Source: Klebsiella oxytoca
GTDB lineage: Bacteria; Pseudomonadota; Gammaproteobacteria; Enterobacterales; Enterobacteriaceae
Length of the DNA: 64,000 nt
Reading direction: 5' to 3'
Assembly: GCF_009707385.1 (NCBI RefSeq)
Contig: NZ_CP046115.1
Span: 3,410,001 to 3,474,000 of the forward strand
Shown: positions 44,092-54,618 of the stretch, one piece after another
Layout of the letters: each line of letters begins with the position of its first letter
Position numbering within the stretch: position 1 is the stretch's first letter
Notes under the pieces: generated by a model
The model's input: the letters and a program-made list of their open reading frames with translations, nothing else
Database searches by the model: none
Told to the model about the DNA's origin: nothing
Translations under genes and position numbers: made by a program

Positions 44092-45078
44092 TTAGATATG
44101 GGGATGATAGGCGAATAGCGCAGGCGCGCCGCCGGTATGAACAAACAGTATTGGACCTTCATCCTTAAAGCGCTTCTGATTGATACCATCAATCAGCCCG
44201 GCCATCGCTTTACCGGTATAAACCGGATCCAGCAGAATGCCTTCGAGCTGCGCCAGCAGCTTCACCGCCGCCATTCCTTCATCGTTCGGCGTCCCGTAAC
44301 CCGGCGCAAAGTAATCGTCCCAAAGCTGAATGCCGACCCTGGCCTCAAGTTCCAGGCTACTTGCCACCGCCTGCTGTAGCGCAACGACTTTAGGCAGTTG
44401 GTCGACGACTTTACGCGACACGGTAACGCCAATTAACTCGGTATTTGGCATCAGTTGCTCAAGGCCCACCGCGAGGCCCGCATGCGTGCCCGCGCTGCCG
44501 GATGCGACAACGACGGAAGAGAGTTCCACCGCCCCTTCGCACTGCTGCGCAATTTCCAGCGCGCTCTCGACGTAACCAAGCGCGCCAAGCGCGTTCGACC
44601 CGCCCACCGGGATGACATACGGACGGTAACCCTGAGCTTCAATTCGGGTCGCCAGTTCTTCCAGCTGCGCATTCGGATCGGTCAACGCATCGCACATCTC
44701 GACCTGGGTATTAAACAGGTCAAGCAGCAGTCGGTTACCATTAGTCAGGTAGTTCTCAGCCCGGGTACCAATTGGATTTTCCAGCAGCGCCACGCAGTGC
44801 AGACCCAGCTTTGCCGCCACTGCCGCCGTCTGGCGAACATGGTTAGACTGGATAGCTCCTGCGGTTATCAACGTATCGGCGCCTTCACGCAGCGCATCAG
44901 CTGCCAGAAACTCCAGCTTGCGTAGCTTGTTGCCGCCCATCGCAAGCGGTGTCACGTCATCGCGCTTAATGAAGATTTCACGGCCAAGGTAATCGGACAA
45001 ACGCGGCAGATATTCAAGCGGCGTCGGCGCGCCAATCAGCTCCAGGCGCGGAAATAGGGTTAAATTTTGCAGTGACAT
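44092..45078 (-). CDS. dcyD: D-cysteine desulfhydrase DcyD
   Basis: PLP enzyme that breaks D-cysteine into pyruvate, sulfide and ammonia; 328 residues, ACC deaminase family. Lys51 in [11 protein letters not shown] binds [21 protein letters not shown] and SGGTxAG-like [14 protein letters not shown] are the other family motifs. Sits within the cystine-transport operon, so imported sulfur amino acids can be used or detoxified. Confidence 0.97.
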   Translation of the reverse strand: MSLQNLTLFPRLELIGAPTPLEYLPRLSDYLGREIFIKRDDVTPLAMGGNKLRKLEFLAADALREGADTLITAGAIQSNHVRQTAAVAAKLGLHCVALLENPIGTRAENYLTNGNRLLLDLFNTQVEMCDALTDPNAQLEELATRIEAQGYRPYVIPVGGSNALGALGYVESALEIAQQCEGAVELSSVVVASGSAGTHAGLAVGLEQLMPNTELIGVTVSRKVVDQLPKVVALQQAVASSLELEARVGIQLWDDYFAPGYGTPNDEGMAAVKLLAQLEGILLDPVYTGKAMAGLIDGINQKRFKDEGPILFVHTGGAPALFAYHPHI

Positions 45079-45128
45079 TGGACCTCCTGACTAAGTTATC
45101 CTTATTATGCACGCTGTTACGTACGAAA

Positions 45129-45162
45129 TAAAAAAAGGCGCTATTAAGAGCGCCTTTTTTTC
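45129..45162. terminator. Terminator or attenuator between tcyJ and dcyD
   Basis: AGGCGCT-ATTAAG-AGCGCCT flanked by A7 and T7 tracts. It lies 12 bases past the tcyJ stop and will cut most tcyJ transcripts, giving excess binding protein over the rest of the operon. Confidence 0.9.
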
Positions 45163-45173
45163 ATCGCCAATCG

Positions 45174-45974
45174 TTACCTGGTCACGTCAGCGCCAAACCA
45201 TTTTTCGGACAGTGCCTTCAGGCTGCCGTCTTTTTGCATATCGGCAATGGCGCCGTCAACCGCTTTCAGCAGGTCTTCGTTGCCTTTACGCAGCGCTACG
45301 CCGGACTCCTGACGGGAGAAGGCTTCACCGGTGACAGCAAGGGTATCGCCGGTTTTCTTCACCAGATCCAGCGCGGCCAGACGGTCAACCAGAATCGCGT
45401 CGATACGACCTACGCGCAGGTCCTGATATTTCGTCGGGTCATCATCATAAGTGCGAATATCGACGCCCTGAACGTTCTGGCGCAGCCACTCTTCATAGTT
45501 GGTGCCCAGACCTACGCCAACCTTCTTACCTTTCAGGTCAGCTGCGGTTTTAATGACCCCTTCGTTGCCTTTCTTCACCAGCGCCTGAATGCCGGAAACG
45601 GTGTATGGCGTCGAGAAGTCATATTTTTTCTTACGCTCATCGGAAATGGTTACCTGGTTTATCACCACATCGATACGCTTAGAGTCCAGCGAAGCGAGCA
45701 TACCGTCCCACTTTGTAGGCTTGAGGTCTGCTTTCACTCCTAAATGTTTCGCCAGCTCATTGGCAAAATCCACCTCGAAACCGGTTAACTTGCCATCATC
45801 GCCCTGGTAGCTAAAAGGCGGATAGGTTCCTTCGAGGCCAACACGTAAAGCGCCGCGCTCTTTAACCTGGCTAAGCAGATTTTCAGCCGCGAAGGTTTGT
45901 GTGCTGACGCCAGCCATCAAAACTACGGCCATTGCGCCCATCAGCGCTTGACGACCCAACAATGCAAGTTTCAT
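45174..45974 (-). CDS. tcyJ: L-cystine-binding periplasmic protein TcyJ (FliY)
   Basis: Substrate receptor of TcyJLN; 266 residues of the solute-binding family 3. A signal peptide of about 29 residues ends at TQTFA-AEN, followed by VKERGALRVGLEGTYPPFSY. The old name FliY comes from its place in the E. coli flagellar region; here no fliZ/fliA/fliC remain upstream and amyA follows after 200 bases. First gene of the operon; CysB control is known in E. coli. Confidence 0.97.
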   Translation of the reverse strand: MKLALLGRQALMGAMAVVLMAGVSTQTFAAENLLSQVKERGALRVGLEGTYPPFSYQGDDGKLTGFEVDFANELAKHLGVKADLKPTKWDGMLASLDSKRIDVVINQVTISDERKKKYDFSTPYTVSGIQALVKKGNEGVIKTAADLKGKKVGVGLGTNYEEWLRQNVQGVDIRTYDDDPTKYQDLRVGRIDAILVDRLAALDLVKKTGDTLAVTGEAFSRQESGVALRKGNEDLLKAVDGAIADMQKDGSLKALSEKWFGADVTR

Positions 45975-46174
45975 AGATACCCCTGGCAGATTATATTTTT
46001 GAGGAGTGTAAAGCAGTTAGCAGCAACACCCAACATCATTACGCTACATCATATTCCAAATTATTATATATGATGCTTTTTGGTACGGAGTGAAAAGGTA
46101 GCCATAACGGCTGCATTTTGCCGGATATCTCTCATACTGCAATAGTCAGCTTGATGACGTCTGGAGCATGGAAG

Positions 46175-47662
46175 ATGAAAAACCCCACGTTACTGCAGTG
46201 CTTTCACTGGTACTATCCCACCGGCGGCGAATTATGGCGTGAAGTAGAAGCCCTCGCGCCAAACCTCAACGAAATCGGCATCAATATGATTTGGTTGCCT
46301 CCAGCCTATAAAGGCGCTTCCGGAGGATACTCCGTTGGTTACGATAGCTACGATCTGTTTGACCTCGGCGAGTTCGATCAAAAAGGCTCTGTCGCCACTA
46401 AATATGGCGATAAAGCTGAGCTCCTGGCTGCCATATCCGCGCTCCGCCAGCACGATATCGCCGTGCTGCTTGATGTCGTGGTTAACCACAAAATGGGAGC
46501 TGATGAAAAAGAGGCAGTGCGTATTCAACGTGTCGATCAAAACGACCGCACACAAATTGCCGAAGAGATAGTTGAATGTGAAGCGTGGACGCGTTACACC
46601 TTCCCGGTTCGCGCCGGCAAGTACTCCGAATTTATCTGGGACTATAAGTGTTTTAGCGGTATCGACCATATTGAGAACCCTGATGAAGATGGCGTGTTTA
46701 AAATCGTCAATGACTATACCGGAGAGGGCTGGAACGAGCAGGTTGATGATGAGATGGGGAACTTCGACTACCTGATGGGCGAAAATATCGACTTTCGCAA
46801 TCGGGCGGTAACGGAAGAGATTAAGTACTGGGCACGCTGGGTAATGGAACAGACAGGCTGCGATGGTTTCCGCCTCGATGCGGTTAAGCACATCCCTGCC
46901 TGGTTTTATAAAGAATGGATCGACCACGTGCAGGAAGTCGCGACCAAACCGCTGTTTATCGTCGCGGAATACTGGTCACATGAAGTCGATAAGCTGCAGC
47001 AGTATATCTCCATGGTTGACGGCAAAACGCTGCTGTTCGATGCCCCTCTACAGATGAAGTTTCACGAAGCCTCACGGCAGGGTCGCGATTACGACATGAG
47101 CCAGATTTTCAGCGGCACCCTGGTGGAAGCCGATCCGTTCCATGCCGTGACCCTGGTGACCAATCATGACACCCAGCCGCTACAGGCGCTGGAAGCGCCG
47201 GTAGAGGCCTGGTTCAAGCCGCTGGCTTATGCCCTGATTTTATTACGTGAAAATGGCGTGCCATCGGTATTTTATGCGGACCTGTTCGGCGCCAGCTATG
47301 AGGATACCGGCGGCGATGGTGAAACCTACGCCATTGAGATGCCGGTTATTGAGCAGCTACATGAACTGATCGATGCCCGCCAGCGTTTTGCCCACGGCGT
47401 ACAGACGCTATGGTTCGATCATCCGAATTGCATCGCCTTCAGCCGAAGCGGGACCGAAGAGGATCCCGGCTGCGTGGTCGTGCTATCCAACGGTGACGAT
47501 GGTGAAAAAACGCTGCCTTTGGGCGAGAACTACGGTAATAAACGCTGGCGGGATTTTCTCGGCAACCGCGAGGAAGTCATTGAAACCGACGATGAAGGAA
47601 ACGGTGTGTTTACCTGCAACGGTGGCAGCGTAAGCGTCTGGGTTATTGAAGAGGTGCTGTAG
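46175..47662 (+). CDS. amyA: Cytoplasmic alpha-amylase AmyA
   Basis: GH13 enzyme that cuts maltodextrins and glycogen-type chains inside the cell; 495 residues, no signal peptide. The four GH13 regions are visible: [19 protein letters not shown] (nucleophile Asp), LFIVAEYW (acid Glu) and [12 protein letters not shown] precedes the ATG at 46175, giving [15 protein letters not shown] as in E. coli; the longer frame from 46118 is not supported. Confidence 0.97.
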   Translation: MKNPTLLQCFHWYYPTGGELWREVEALAPNLNEIGINMIWLPPAYKGASGGYSVGYDSYDLFDLGEFDQKGSVATKYGDKAELLAAISALRQHDIAVLLDVVVNHKMGADEKEAVRIQRVDQNDRTQIAEEIVECEAWTRYTFPVRAGKYSEFIWDYKCFSGIDHIENPDEDGVFKIVNDYTGEGWNEQVDDEMGNFDYLMGENIDFRNRAVTEEIKYWARWVMEQTGCDGFRLDAVKHIPAWFYKEWIDHVQEVATKPLFIVAEYWSHEVDKLQQYISMVDGKTLLFDAPLQMKFHEASRQGRDYDMSQIFSGTLVEADPFHAVTLVTNHDTQPLQALEAPVEAWFKPLAYALILLRENGVPSVFYADLFGASYEDTGGDGETYAIEMPVIEQLHELIDARQRFAHGVQTLWFDHPNCIAFSRSGTEEDPGCVVVLSNGDDGEKTLPLGENYGNKRWRDFLGNREEVIETDDEGNGVFTCNGGSVSVWVIEEVL

Positions 47663-47710
47663 AAAATTGAGCCAGGCCGCGGGCTGACAAGGATGCAGCC
47701 CGCCAAACAA

Positions 47711-48124
47711 TCACTGCCCGTTTGCAGGCGCTGTAGCTTTTTTCCAGGCCTGTTCACACTCCGGAGTGAGGCGATCGACCCGCTTGAGCGACATCCGGTC
47801 GTAGCTTAGCGTATCCCCTTCCCGCTCAATCGGATACACATCCACAGCGGAGGTTACATTATATACTGCGTCATTACGCTTCATTAATTTACCCGGCATA
47901 ACGATAACCCGCTGCCACTGTCGGCAATCAAGCGTATCGCCGTCTTTAGTCACGATCAGAGTTGCAATCGCTTCCGGGCTCATCATTTCACGCTGCGGGC
48001 CTGCCGACTGCCAGTACCCCTCCAGCCCCGCAGGCGCCGGTGCTTTAACAACATCGTTGTAGCTATCAACCTGAACACACCCGGCGAGGGCCAGCAGTGC
48101 GCCAGCAAACGCTATCTTTTTCAT
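47711..48124 (-). CDS. yedD: Lipoprotein YedD
   Basis: Small outer-membrane-type lipoprotein, 137 residues. The signal peptide MKKIAFAGALLALAGC ends in the lipobox LAGC (Cys16), followed by Val-Gln, consistent with outer membrane sorting. The core block SPEAIATLIVTKDGDTLDCRQWQR matches E. coli YedD. The ATG at 48124 has an AGG at useful distance; one more ATG lies directly upstream. Function unknown. In E. coli the fliE-fliR genes lie beyond it; here rcsA follows. Confidence 0.93.
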   Translation of the reverse strand: MKKIAFAGALLALAGCVQVDSYNDVVKAPAPAGLEGYWQSAGPQREMMSPEAIATLIVTKDGDTLDCRQWQRVIVMPGKLMKRNDAVYNVTSAVDVYPIEREGDTLSYDRMSLKRVDRLTPECEQAWKKATAPANGQ

Positions 48125-48587
48125 CATCCATCCTACCAACCGATAAAAAAACATTGTGGCATTAAAGCATTAAGCTCGCCACTCCTGCCAATCAGGCAAC
48201 AGAAAGACTCAGAGAGAGTCGGCCTCACGCGATGCAGGTAACAGACTTATGCTTGTATGATAAATTATTCTAACCCATCGAATTAAAACCTTAACCTTAA
48301 AGCTGTTATTTTAGCCACTCAATATAAGGATAATCCTATTTTAAAAACCCTCAAAAATGGCAACCTTATACAGGACGGGTATTTATTACTTTTTATTTCC
48401 TTCACATAGCGATCGCTAGCCTTTACTTTGCCAATATTCCTGGCAAATTATGGGGTTTCTGACTAAATAGTTCAGGCTGCCTAATGGTTCGAGGGCAGCA
48501 GTCATTTTTTATTGCTAACAAAATGGACTTCATCGCTCTTAATTGGCGAGGGATAAATTATCGTTACGTGTTGGTTGAGGATGGGTC
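48125..48587. other. Divergent region yedD-rcsA
   Basis: About 460 bases. Contains the RcsAB box and AT-rich sequence likely bound by H-NS. This junction replaces the fliE-to-fliR block of E. coli; no flagellar remnant is recognisable. Confidence 0.55.
48325..48338 (+). promoter_or_regulatory. RcsAB box of rcsA
   Basis: TAAGGATAATCCTA is almost exactly the RcsAB consensus TaAGaatatTCctA. It lies about 250 bases upstream of the rcsA start and would mediate autoactivation by RcsA with RcsB. Confidence 0.85.
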
Positions 48588-49211
48588 ATGTCAACGATTA
48601 TCATGGATTTGTGTAGCTTCACCCGGCTGGGGTTAACCGGGTACCTGACCAGCAGAGGAGTCAGGAAACGCGATATCACGGAAGTCCATAATGCGCCAAA
48701 CCTGAAAGCTATCTGTGAGACCAGCCGCCCAACTGTAGTATTTATTAATGAGGATTGCTTTATCCACCACGAAGAGAGCAATCAGCATATGCGTCAAATC
48801 ATTAGCCAGTATCCCGCAACGCTATTTGTTATCTTTATGTCGCTGGCGAATATCCATTTCGACCACTACCTGCTGGTACGCAAAAACTTACTTATTTGCT
48901 CTAAATCACTGACCGAAAAAGATCTTGATGATATTCTCGCCAACCGCCTTAAATATGAGAACTATCGTCCTACCCGGCTTAATATACCAACCCTTTCCTT
49001 AAGCCAGACAGAATCAAATATGCTTCAGATGTGGATGGCCGGACACGGGACCTCGCACATATCAGCACAGATGAACATAAAGGCCAAGACAGTCTCATCG
49101 CACAAAGGCAATATTAAAAAGAAAATTCAAACCCACAATAAGCAGGTGATTTATCACATCGTGAGGTTGACTGAAAACATCACTACCGGAATTCATGTCA
49201 ACCTGCGTTGA
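48588..49211 (+). CDS. rcsA: Capsule regulator RcsA
   Basis: Auxiliary partner of RcsB; heterodimers activate capsule (colanic acid or K-antigen) genes. 207 residues starting [20 protein letters not shown]. The C-terminal LuxR-type HTH is intact ([36 protein letters not shown]). RcsA is a Lon substrate and normally scarce. The nearby DsrA RNA in E. coli raises rcsA expression by countering H-NS. Confidence 0.97.
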   Translation: MSTIIMDLCSFTRLGLTGYLTSRGVRKRDITEVHNAPNLKAICETSRPTVVFINEDCFIHHEESNQHMRQIISQYPATLFVIFMSLANIHFDHYLLVRKNLLICSKSLTEKDLDDILANRLKYENYRPTRLNIPTLSLSQTESNMLQMWMAGHGTSHISAQMNIKAKTVSSHKGNIKKKIQTHNKQVIYHIVRLTENITTGIHVNLR

Positions 49212-49247
49212 AAGCTGGCGGCGCTGCCGCCAGTTACCTGAAGCGAA

Positions 49248-49439
<192 letters not shown>

Positions 49440-49568
49440 TCATCTCCTCTATTTTTCAGCCAGTGTAGAACAAAACTGCCGATCGCGCAGTGTTCGGCCG
49501 GGTAACTGCTGATTTTGTAGACCGTCTATACTTAAAAAGCCCTGTCTTAGTTAAGCGAGGTAGTCGAA

Positions 49569-49784
49569 ATGAACACCGCCAAAGAAAATAAAGGTGTGGG
49601 AAACGTTGATGTTGACGCCCTGCTGGCGGCGATTAATGAGATCAGCGAAAGTGAAGTGCAGCGCACGCGGGACGATCCTTATCGCGTCAGTATTGATGGT
49701 CGGGACTACCATACCTGGCGTGAACTGGCTGAAGCCTTTGAACTTGATATCCATGACTTTAGCGTCACAGAAGCCAATCGCTGA
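49569..49784 (+). CDS. yodD: YodD, small stress-related protein
   Basis: 71 residues. The middle VDVDALLAAINEISESEVQR and the ending DGRDYHTWRELAEAFELDIHDFSV match E. coli YodD; the N-terminus is shorter. Reported as induced by peroxide, cadmium and acid in E. coli; molecular role unknown. GAGG precedes the start. Confidence 0.92.
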   Translation: MNTAKENKGVGNVDVDALLAAINEISESEVQRTRDDPYRVSIDGRDYHTWRELAEAFELDIHDFSVTEANR

Positions 49785-49794
49785 ATTTTGAGCG

Positions 49795-49883
49795 AAAAAA
49801 ATCCCGACTCGCAGGAGTCGGGATCAAACTTGCTAATGCAAGAAGCACTTGAAAATTCGTTACACCAGGAAATCCGATGCGCC
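49795..49883 (-). ncRNA. dsrA: DsrA small regulatory RNA
   Basis: About 89 nt on the minus strand. The rpoS-pairing part GATTTCCTGGTGTAACGAAT and the hns-pairing part AAGTGCTTCTTGC are the same as in E. coli. The middle hairpin is CTTGC-ATTA-GCAAG and the terminator stem ATCCCGACTC/GAGTCGGGAT carries compensatory changes against E. coli. DsrA acts with Hfq to activate rpoS translation, especially in the cold, and to block hns. It lies opposite the end of yodD, between yodD and dgcQ; E. coli yedP is missing here. Confidence 0.95.
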
Positions 49884-49887
49884 ACAA

Positions 49888-49916
49888 ACATTACCCTCAA
49901 TTATTTTGCATGACAA
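49888..49916 (-). promoter_or_regulatory. DsrA promoter
   Basis: On the minus strand TTGTCA (-35, 49911-49916) and TAATGT (-10, 49888-49893) are separated by 17 bases and place the start about five bases on, at 49883. A good sigma-70 promoter. Confidence 0.8.
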
Positions 49917-50111
49917 GAATCATTCTCGATATAAATCATTGAAAAACGAACCTCGCAGACACCATCAGTCCTGAAAAGCTCACCAGACAAGGAGTTAAGG
50001 CATTCGTTCTTCCACGAACGTCCAGAAGACGCCAGATATCTTTTAAGATTAATCCCATAAACATAAATGATATAGATGATTAAATTATGATCTATCCACA
50101 AAAAGAATACC

Positions 50112-51779
50112 TCAACCTTCAGCACAGACCTGATTACGCCCGTTCTGCTTGGCCAGATACAAACGATGATCGGCTATCGACTGCAGATTTTCAAAGTTAT
50201 AATCGCTGGAATCCTCGCTACAGCTCACGCCAAACGAAGCAGTAATACGCAAAGACGTGCTGTTGCCCAGTAAAATTTCGCGGCTATTAATTCGTATACG
50301 AATGCGTTCGGCAATCACCTTCGCATCTTTTAACCCCGTGTTGGGCAGCACTATGCAAAACTCCTCCCCACCAACCCTTCCGGCGAGATCGTCTTCACGA
50401 ATATGGCTGGAGATAGTACTGGCCACCAGCGACAGCACACGGTCCCCCGCATGATGGCCATGCAGGTCATTAACGCTTTTGAAGTAATCCAGGTCGAGCT
50501 GAATCACTGCAATCGAGCGCTTCTGGCGCTCGCTCAGGCGGGTCGCGGCAGTTGCGCGCTCAAACAGGGCTCCGCGGTTTAATAACCGGGTCAATGCATC
50601 ATGCCAGGCCTGCCATTCCAGGGAAGTCTGCAGCACGCTCATGTTGCGCACCATTCGACGAATAACCCACCAGGAGAGCATTAGCATCAGGGTGAACATC
50701 AGCCACATCAGCATCAGAGCAATAGTGATGCTACCAAAATCACCGCGTACGCCTTCCCGGATGGTATGAATACGGATCAGCACCCCATCGAAATTGCGTA
50801 ATTTTTCCCAACTGATATAACGCGTGACCAGGCGAATCCCTCCGCGATTATCCTGGGCAAACGCGCCGCTCAACAGTTCCTGTTCCGGCGGAGAGAGCGG
50901 CGTCAGCACGTTGCCCGGCGCAGAAGATGCAATCAGGTTAAGCCGATTATCATAAAGCTGATATTCACCTTCCTGACCCGTTTTTATCGCATTGACCAGA
51001 AACGCTTTCATTTCTTGTACTGAGAAATCCATTGCCAGAACGCCGAGCCAATAGCGCTGGAAATCAAGCGGAATAGAGGCCGTTACTACCTGCATTTCTC
51101 GCTGCGATTTGTCGTCGGGAAATGTTTGCCATATGATGCCGCGCGCAGGATTATTACGCTGCGTTTGTCGGATAAACCACGAGTCGCTCGTTGATCGAGA
51201 ATAAAGCGCCAGCGCCTGCGTTGCATTTTTTGGCTGCTCGGTGGTGGTAAAAAACCCGCTGCGCGATACGTACAGCATACGCTTGGCAAAACCGCGGTTG
51301 TTATTGGCTAAACGCAGCATATAACCAAGCTCAAGGGTTGCCATTAGCTCGTTACCGGAATAGGGATTATCGCGAGTAAGAAGCTCGTCGCCGTCGACAA
51401 AGGCATCGGCAACGCCATAGACCGGCAGCGTCCGTCGATTGTGAATCTCAACGGACCATATTGGATCATGTCGCTTTGCTAAATAATCTTCCTCAGCCTT
51501 GCGCAGCACGGAAAAATCCAGCGGCGTTCCCAGCGCTGACTGCATGCCGTTACGAAAAAAAATCATTCTGTCGATATTAAACTGCAGCAAGCTATCGAAA
51601 TCATGAGCAACATTTTCAAGATTGTTGCGCTGGTTTGCGACGTAGGCCTCTTCCAGAACCTTGATCTCACGCCATATCAGCAGCGTGGAAAAACAGAAGA
51701 CGAAAAAAAAACAGAGATTCACCACATATCCGGGGCTTAAAATCTGGCGCAGTTTTTTCACCCACATCGGCTTATCCAT
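50112..51779 (-). CDS. dgcQ: Diguanylate cyclase DgcQ (YedQ)
   Basis: Makes cyclic di-GMP; in E. coli linked to cellulose and biofilm formation. 555 residues: first membrane span at about 18-37, a periplasmic CHASE7-type sensory domain, a second span near 350-372, then a GGDEF domain. The active site is GGEEF (470-474) and an inhibitory I-site RxxD (REDD) stands five residues before it, so product feedback is expected. The gene is single and reads towards dsrA. Confidence 0.95.
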   Translation of the reverse strand: MDKPMWVKKLRQILSPGYVVNLCFFFVFCFSTLLIWREIKVLEEAYVANQRNNLENVAHDFDSLLQFNIDRMIFFRNGMQSALGTPLDFSVLRKAEEDYLAKRHDPIWSVEIHNRRTLPVYGVADAFVDGDELLTRDNPYSGNELMATLELGYMLRLANNNRGFAKRMLYVSRSGFFTTTEQPKNATQALALYSRSTSDSWFIRQTQRNNPARGIIWQTFPDDKSQREMQVVTASIPLDFQRYWLGVLAMDFSVQEMKAFLVNAIKTGQEGEYQLYDNRLNLIASSAPGNVLTPLSPPEQELLSGAFAQDNRGGIRLVTRYISWEKLRNFDGVLIRIHTIREGVRGDFGSITIALMLMWLMFTLMLMLSWWVIRRMVRNMSVLQTSLEWQAWHDALTRLLNRGALFERATAATRLSERQKRSIAVIQLDLDYFKSVNDLHGHHAGDRVLSLVASTISSHIREDDLAGRVGGEEFCIVLPNTGLKDAKVIAERIRIRINSREILLGNSTSLRITASFGVSCSEDSSDYNFENLQSIADHRLYLAKQNGRNQVCAEG

Positions 51780-51850
51780 CGTTTTCTCGCAGCACGGTTA
51801 AAGAAGCAAACGTCATCCACGCTCCCTGTTTATAAAACAATCAATAATAT

Positions 51851-51879
51851 GAAAACGCCCGACTAGTGCCGGGCGTTTA
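51851..51879 (-). terminator. Terminator downstream of yodC
   Basis: AAACGCCCG pairs with CGGGCGTTT around ACTAGTGC; eight bases past the yodC stop on the minus strand. Confidence 0.8.
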
Positions 51880-51886
51880 TGAAGGG

Positions 51887-52066
51887 TCAGGCGTGATTTA
51901 GCTTCCCTCCCCCTCCGCGTATGAGTTCATCCTCACGAAAGGCCTCACGTTTTACGCCGTAACCGTCATACCAGCGACATTCAACCATGCCGCTGGCAAA
52001 CCCGGTAACAACCATGCGCGGGCCACCGTTTTTCCGTCTAACTTCATCACTGACCAACAAGACCAT
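51887..52066 (-). CDS. yodC: YodC, small protein (DUF2158)
   Basis: 59 residues, read from the ATG at 52066 with GGAGG six bases upstream. Blocks GGPRMVVTGFASGMVECRWY and DGYGVKREAFREDEL are those of E. coli YodC. Members of DUF2158 are small beta-barrel-like proteins of unknown function. Below usual ORF length cut-offs. Confidence 0.92.
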   Translation of the reverse strand: MVLLVSDEVRRKNGGPRMVVTGFASGMVECRWYDGYGVKREAFREDELIRGGGGKLNHA

Positions 52067-52141
52067 TTTTGCCTCCGGTATCAGGAAGAAACAGATTTAC
52101 CTTAGACGAAGCTGAACCACTTTGCATGCCCTGGAGCACAT

Positions 52142-53053
52142 TTACTCCGCCGAACGACGAAGACCGGCTATCGCTTTCACTCCGGCCAGCACGATCGCGC
52201 CAATAATAAATCCCAACACCAGGTTTGCAGCCGTTGGCAACAACGAGGCAATCACGCCATTTTGCCCGTGCGCCAGGTTTTCGATGGCATGATGCAATGG
52301 TGTAATCCCATGAACGACGATACCGCCGCCGACCAGGAACATCGCCAGCGTGCCCACCACGGATAACACTTTCATCAGGCGGGGAGCTATCGCCAACAAA
52401 GCCTTACCTGACCACTGGGCCAGCGCGCTGGTTTTATCTACCAGCCAGTAGCCCATATCATCAAGCTTGACGATAATTCCCACCAGACCATACACCCCAA
52501 CCGTCACCAGTAACGCAATGCCGGACAAAATCAGGATCTGATTCAGCAACGGCGCTTCGGCGACAATCCCAAGCGTGATAGCGACAATTTCCGCAGACAG
52601 AATAAAATCTGTCCGTACCGCGCCTTTTACCTTGTCCCGTTCAAATGCCATGGGGTCTTGATTTGCCAGGGCTTCAAGCCGCTGCTGACGAACCTGCGGG
52701 TCTTCTTTGTGTTTACGCGCCTGTAGGCTGTGCAGCACCTTCTCGACGCCTTCAAAACACAGAAATGCGCCCCCCAGCATCAGCAGCGGCGTAATCGCCC
52801 ACGGGATAAAAGCGCTGATCAACAACGCCAACGGCACCAGAATCACTTTATTGATAAGTGAACCTTTGGCTACGCCCCAGACGACCGGTAGTTCACGATT
52901 GGCCCGCACGCCGGTAACCTGCTGAGCATTAAGCGATAAATCATCTCCCAGTACGCCAGCCGTTTTTTTTGCTGCCAGTTTCCCCATGACCGAAATATCA
53001 TCAAGTAAAGTGGCAATATCATCCAATAAGGTTAAAAGACTACTTCCCGCCAA
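52142..53053 (-). CDS. yedI: Inner membrane protein YedI (DUF808)
   Basis: 303 residues with about seven hydrophobic segments. Begins [45 protein letters not shown] repeats (two LLDDI copies) and ends [13 protein letters not shown]. Conserved DUF808 membrane protein without known function. Next to yodC as in E. coli, divergent from yedA. Confidence 0.94.
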   Translation of the reverse strand: MAGSSLLTLLDDIATLLDDISVMGKLAAKKTAGVLGDDLSLNAQQVTGVRANRELPVVWGVAKGSLINKVILVPLALLISAFIPWAITPLLMLGGAFLCFEGVEKVLHSLQARKHKEDPQVRQQRLEALANQDPMAFERDKVKGAVRTDFILSAEIVAITLGIVAEAPLLNQILILSGIALLVTVGVYGLVGIIVKLDDMGYWLVDKTSALAQWSGKALLAIAPRLMKVLSVVGTLAMFLVGGGIVVHGITPLHHAIENLAHGQNGVIASLLPTAANLVLGFIIGAIVLAGVKAIAGLRRSAE

Positions 53054-53237
53054 AATTGCATTCCTTCATTTTATGGTTGTTCCTGATGAAGTATGAAGCA
53101 AAAGCGCTTTTTCGCCCACAGGAGTCCGTAGTCAACAAAAATTTAACCATAGCAGACGAATTAAAACGCTCGCCAGCCTGATAGTTTTCACGTTTACTAT
53201 ACGTCCCCTTTCTATCTCTGCTCCATCGTGAGGAAGT

Positions 53238-54149
53238 ATGTCTACCCGTCAGCTGTTACCGCTCATCGGGGCGTTGTTCGCGTTGTATATCATCTGGGGT
53301 TCAACCTATTTCGCTATCGCCATTGGCGTCGCCAGCTGGCCTCCTCTGATGATGGCTGGCGTGCGTTTTCTTTCCGCAGGCGCGGTGCTGACCGCCTGGC
53401 TGCTCGCCACCGGCCATAAGCTCCCTGCGCGAAGACCGCTGCTCAATGCGGCGCTAATTGGTATTTTGCTGCTGGCAGTGGGTAACGGTTTTGTCACGCT
53501 TGCCGAACACCAGCACGTTCCCTCAGGTATTGCGGCGGTGATGGTTGCGACGGTGCCGCTGTTCACCCTATGTTTTAGCCGTTTTTTTGGTATTGCGACC
53601 CGTAAACTTGAGTGGCTGGGTATCGCCATTGGTCTGGCAGGTATCGTCTTGCTCAACAGCGGCGGCAATCTGAATGGTAATCCCTGGGGAGCGCAGCTGA
53701 TTCTGATCGGCTCTATGAGCTGGGCTTTTGGTTCCGTCTACGGCTCGCGAATTGAACTCCCGACGGGCATGATGGCGGGCGCAATAGAGATGCTGGCAGC
53801 GGGGCTCGTGCTGATGATGGCCTCCGCGCTGACCGGAGAAAAATTAACCCAAATGCCATCCTGGTCCGGCATTTTTGCCGTCGCCTATCTGGCTATCTTC
53901 GGTTCGCTTATTGCCATCAATGCCTATATGTATTTGATTCGTAACGTCACCCCGGCCGTAGCAACCAGCTATGCCTACGTTAACCCGGTGGTCGCCGTTC
54001 TGCTGGGCACCGGTTTTGCCGGGGAAAGTTTGTCTTCCGTAGAGTGGCTGGCGCTCGGAATCATTATCTTCGCGGTCATTCTGGTGACGCTTGGCAAATA
54101 CCTGTTCCCTGCACGCCGTGAAATCATCTCCTGTAAGGAACAGAAGTAA
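53238..54149 (+). CDS. yedA: EamA/DMT-family transporter YedA
   Basis: 303-residue inner membrane protein of the drug/metabolite transporter superfamily with ten spans in two EamA repeats. Blocks IIWGSTYFAIAIGVASWPP and NGFVTLAEHQHVPSGIAAV are typical. E. coli YedA has been implicated in amino acid or quaternary ammonium efflux on overexpression; the natural substrate is unknown. Its 3' end overlaps the convergent vsr gene by 26 bases. Confidence 0.93.
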   Translation: MSTRQLLPLIGALFALYIIWGSTYFAIAIGVASWPPLMMAGVRFLSAGAVLTAWLLATGHKLPARRPLLNAALIGILLLAVGNGFVTLAEHQHVPSGIAAVMVATVPLFTLCFSRFFGIATRKLEWLGIAIGLAGIVLLNSGGNLNGNPWGAQLILIGSMSWAFGSVYGSRIELPTGMMAGAIEMLAAGLVLMMASALTGEKLTQMPSWSGIFAVAYLAIFGSLIAINAYMYLIRNVTPAVATSYAYVNPVVAVLLGTGFAGESLSSVEWLALGIIIFAVILVTLGKYLFPARREIISCKEQK

Positions 54150-54618
54150 CGTCTAGCAGACCTATGCCTTGAGTATCGATCTGCGCGCACTGGTCGCCGC
54201 CGCAGATCCACTCTTCCAGACGCTCGCCCAGCGCTTCATCATTAAGCTTCTTTCGCCCGCGCAGCGCGCACTCCCAGACCACCAGCACCCGCCATCCCTG
54301 CTCTACCAGTAACCCAATGTCCCGGCGATCCCGTGCCACGTTTTTGGCTATCTTATCCAGCCAGAATTCGGTTCGCGTCGCGGGAACCTTAAACAGATAG
54401 CAATCGTGATGATGCCAGAAGCAGCCGTGGGTAAAGATAACGCACTGATAGTCTGCCACTACAAAATCCGGGCGTCCCGGTAGAGAGGCATCCTGTACGG
54501 TGAAGAAAAATCCAGAACGCACCAGCAGCCCCGCAAGCCGCTTCTCAATTGCCGTATCGCGGGTGCCGATCGCGCGCATATTTTTACTACGGGTGGCTTT
54601 ATCGTGCACGTCAGCCAT
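54124..54618 (-). CDS. vsr: Very short patch repair endonuclease Vsr
   Basis: Nicks next to T in T:G mismatches formed by deamination of Dcm-methylated cytosine. 164 residues starting [20 protein letters not shown]; catalytic Asp in GRPDFVV, zinc and catalytic His/Cys in [14 protein letters not shown]. It overlaps the end of dcm by eight bases, as expected for this pair. The C-terminus is about eight residues longer than in E. coli (extra DVTSVPYRR), and these residues lie in the overlap with yedA. Confidence 0.97.
   Translation of the reverse strand: MADVHDKATRSKNMRAIGTRDTAIEKRLAGLLVRSGFFFTVQDASLPGRPDFVVADYQCVIFTHGCFWHHHDCYLFKVPATRTEFWLDKIAKNVARDRRDIGLLVEQGWRVLVVWECALRGRKKLNDEALGERLEEWICGGDQCAQIDTQGIGLLDVTSVPYRR

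Noticed and set aside
49901..50125. Frame of 74 codons between dsrA and dgcQ
   Set aside because: Overlaps the dsrA promoter and dgcQ end; low-complexity product and no ribosome binding site.
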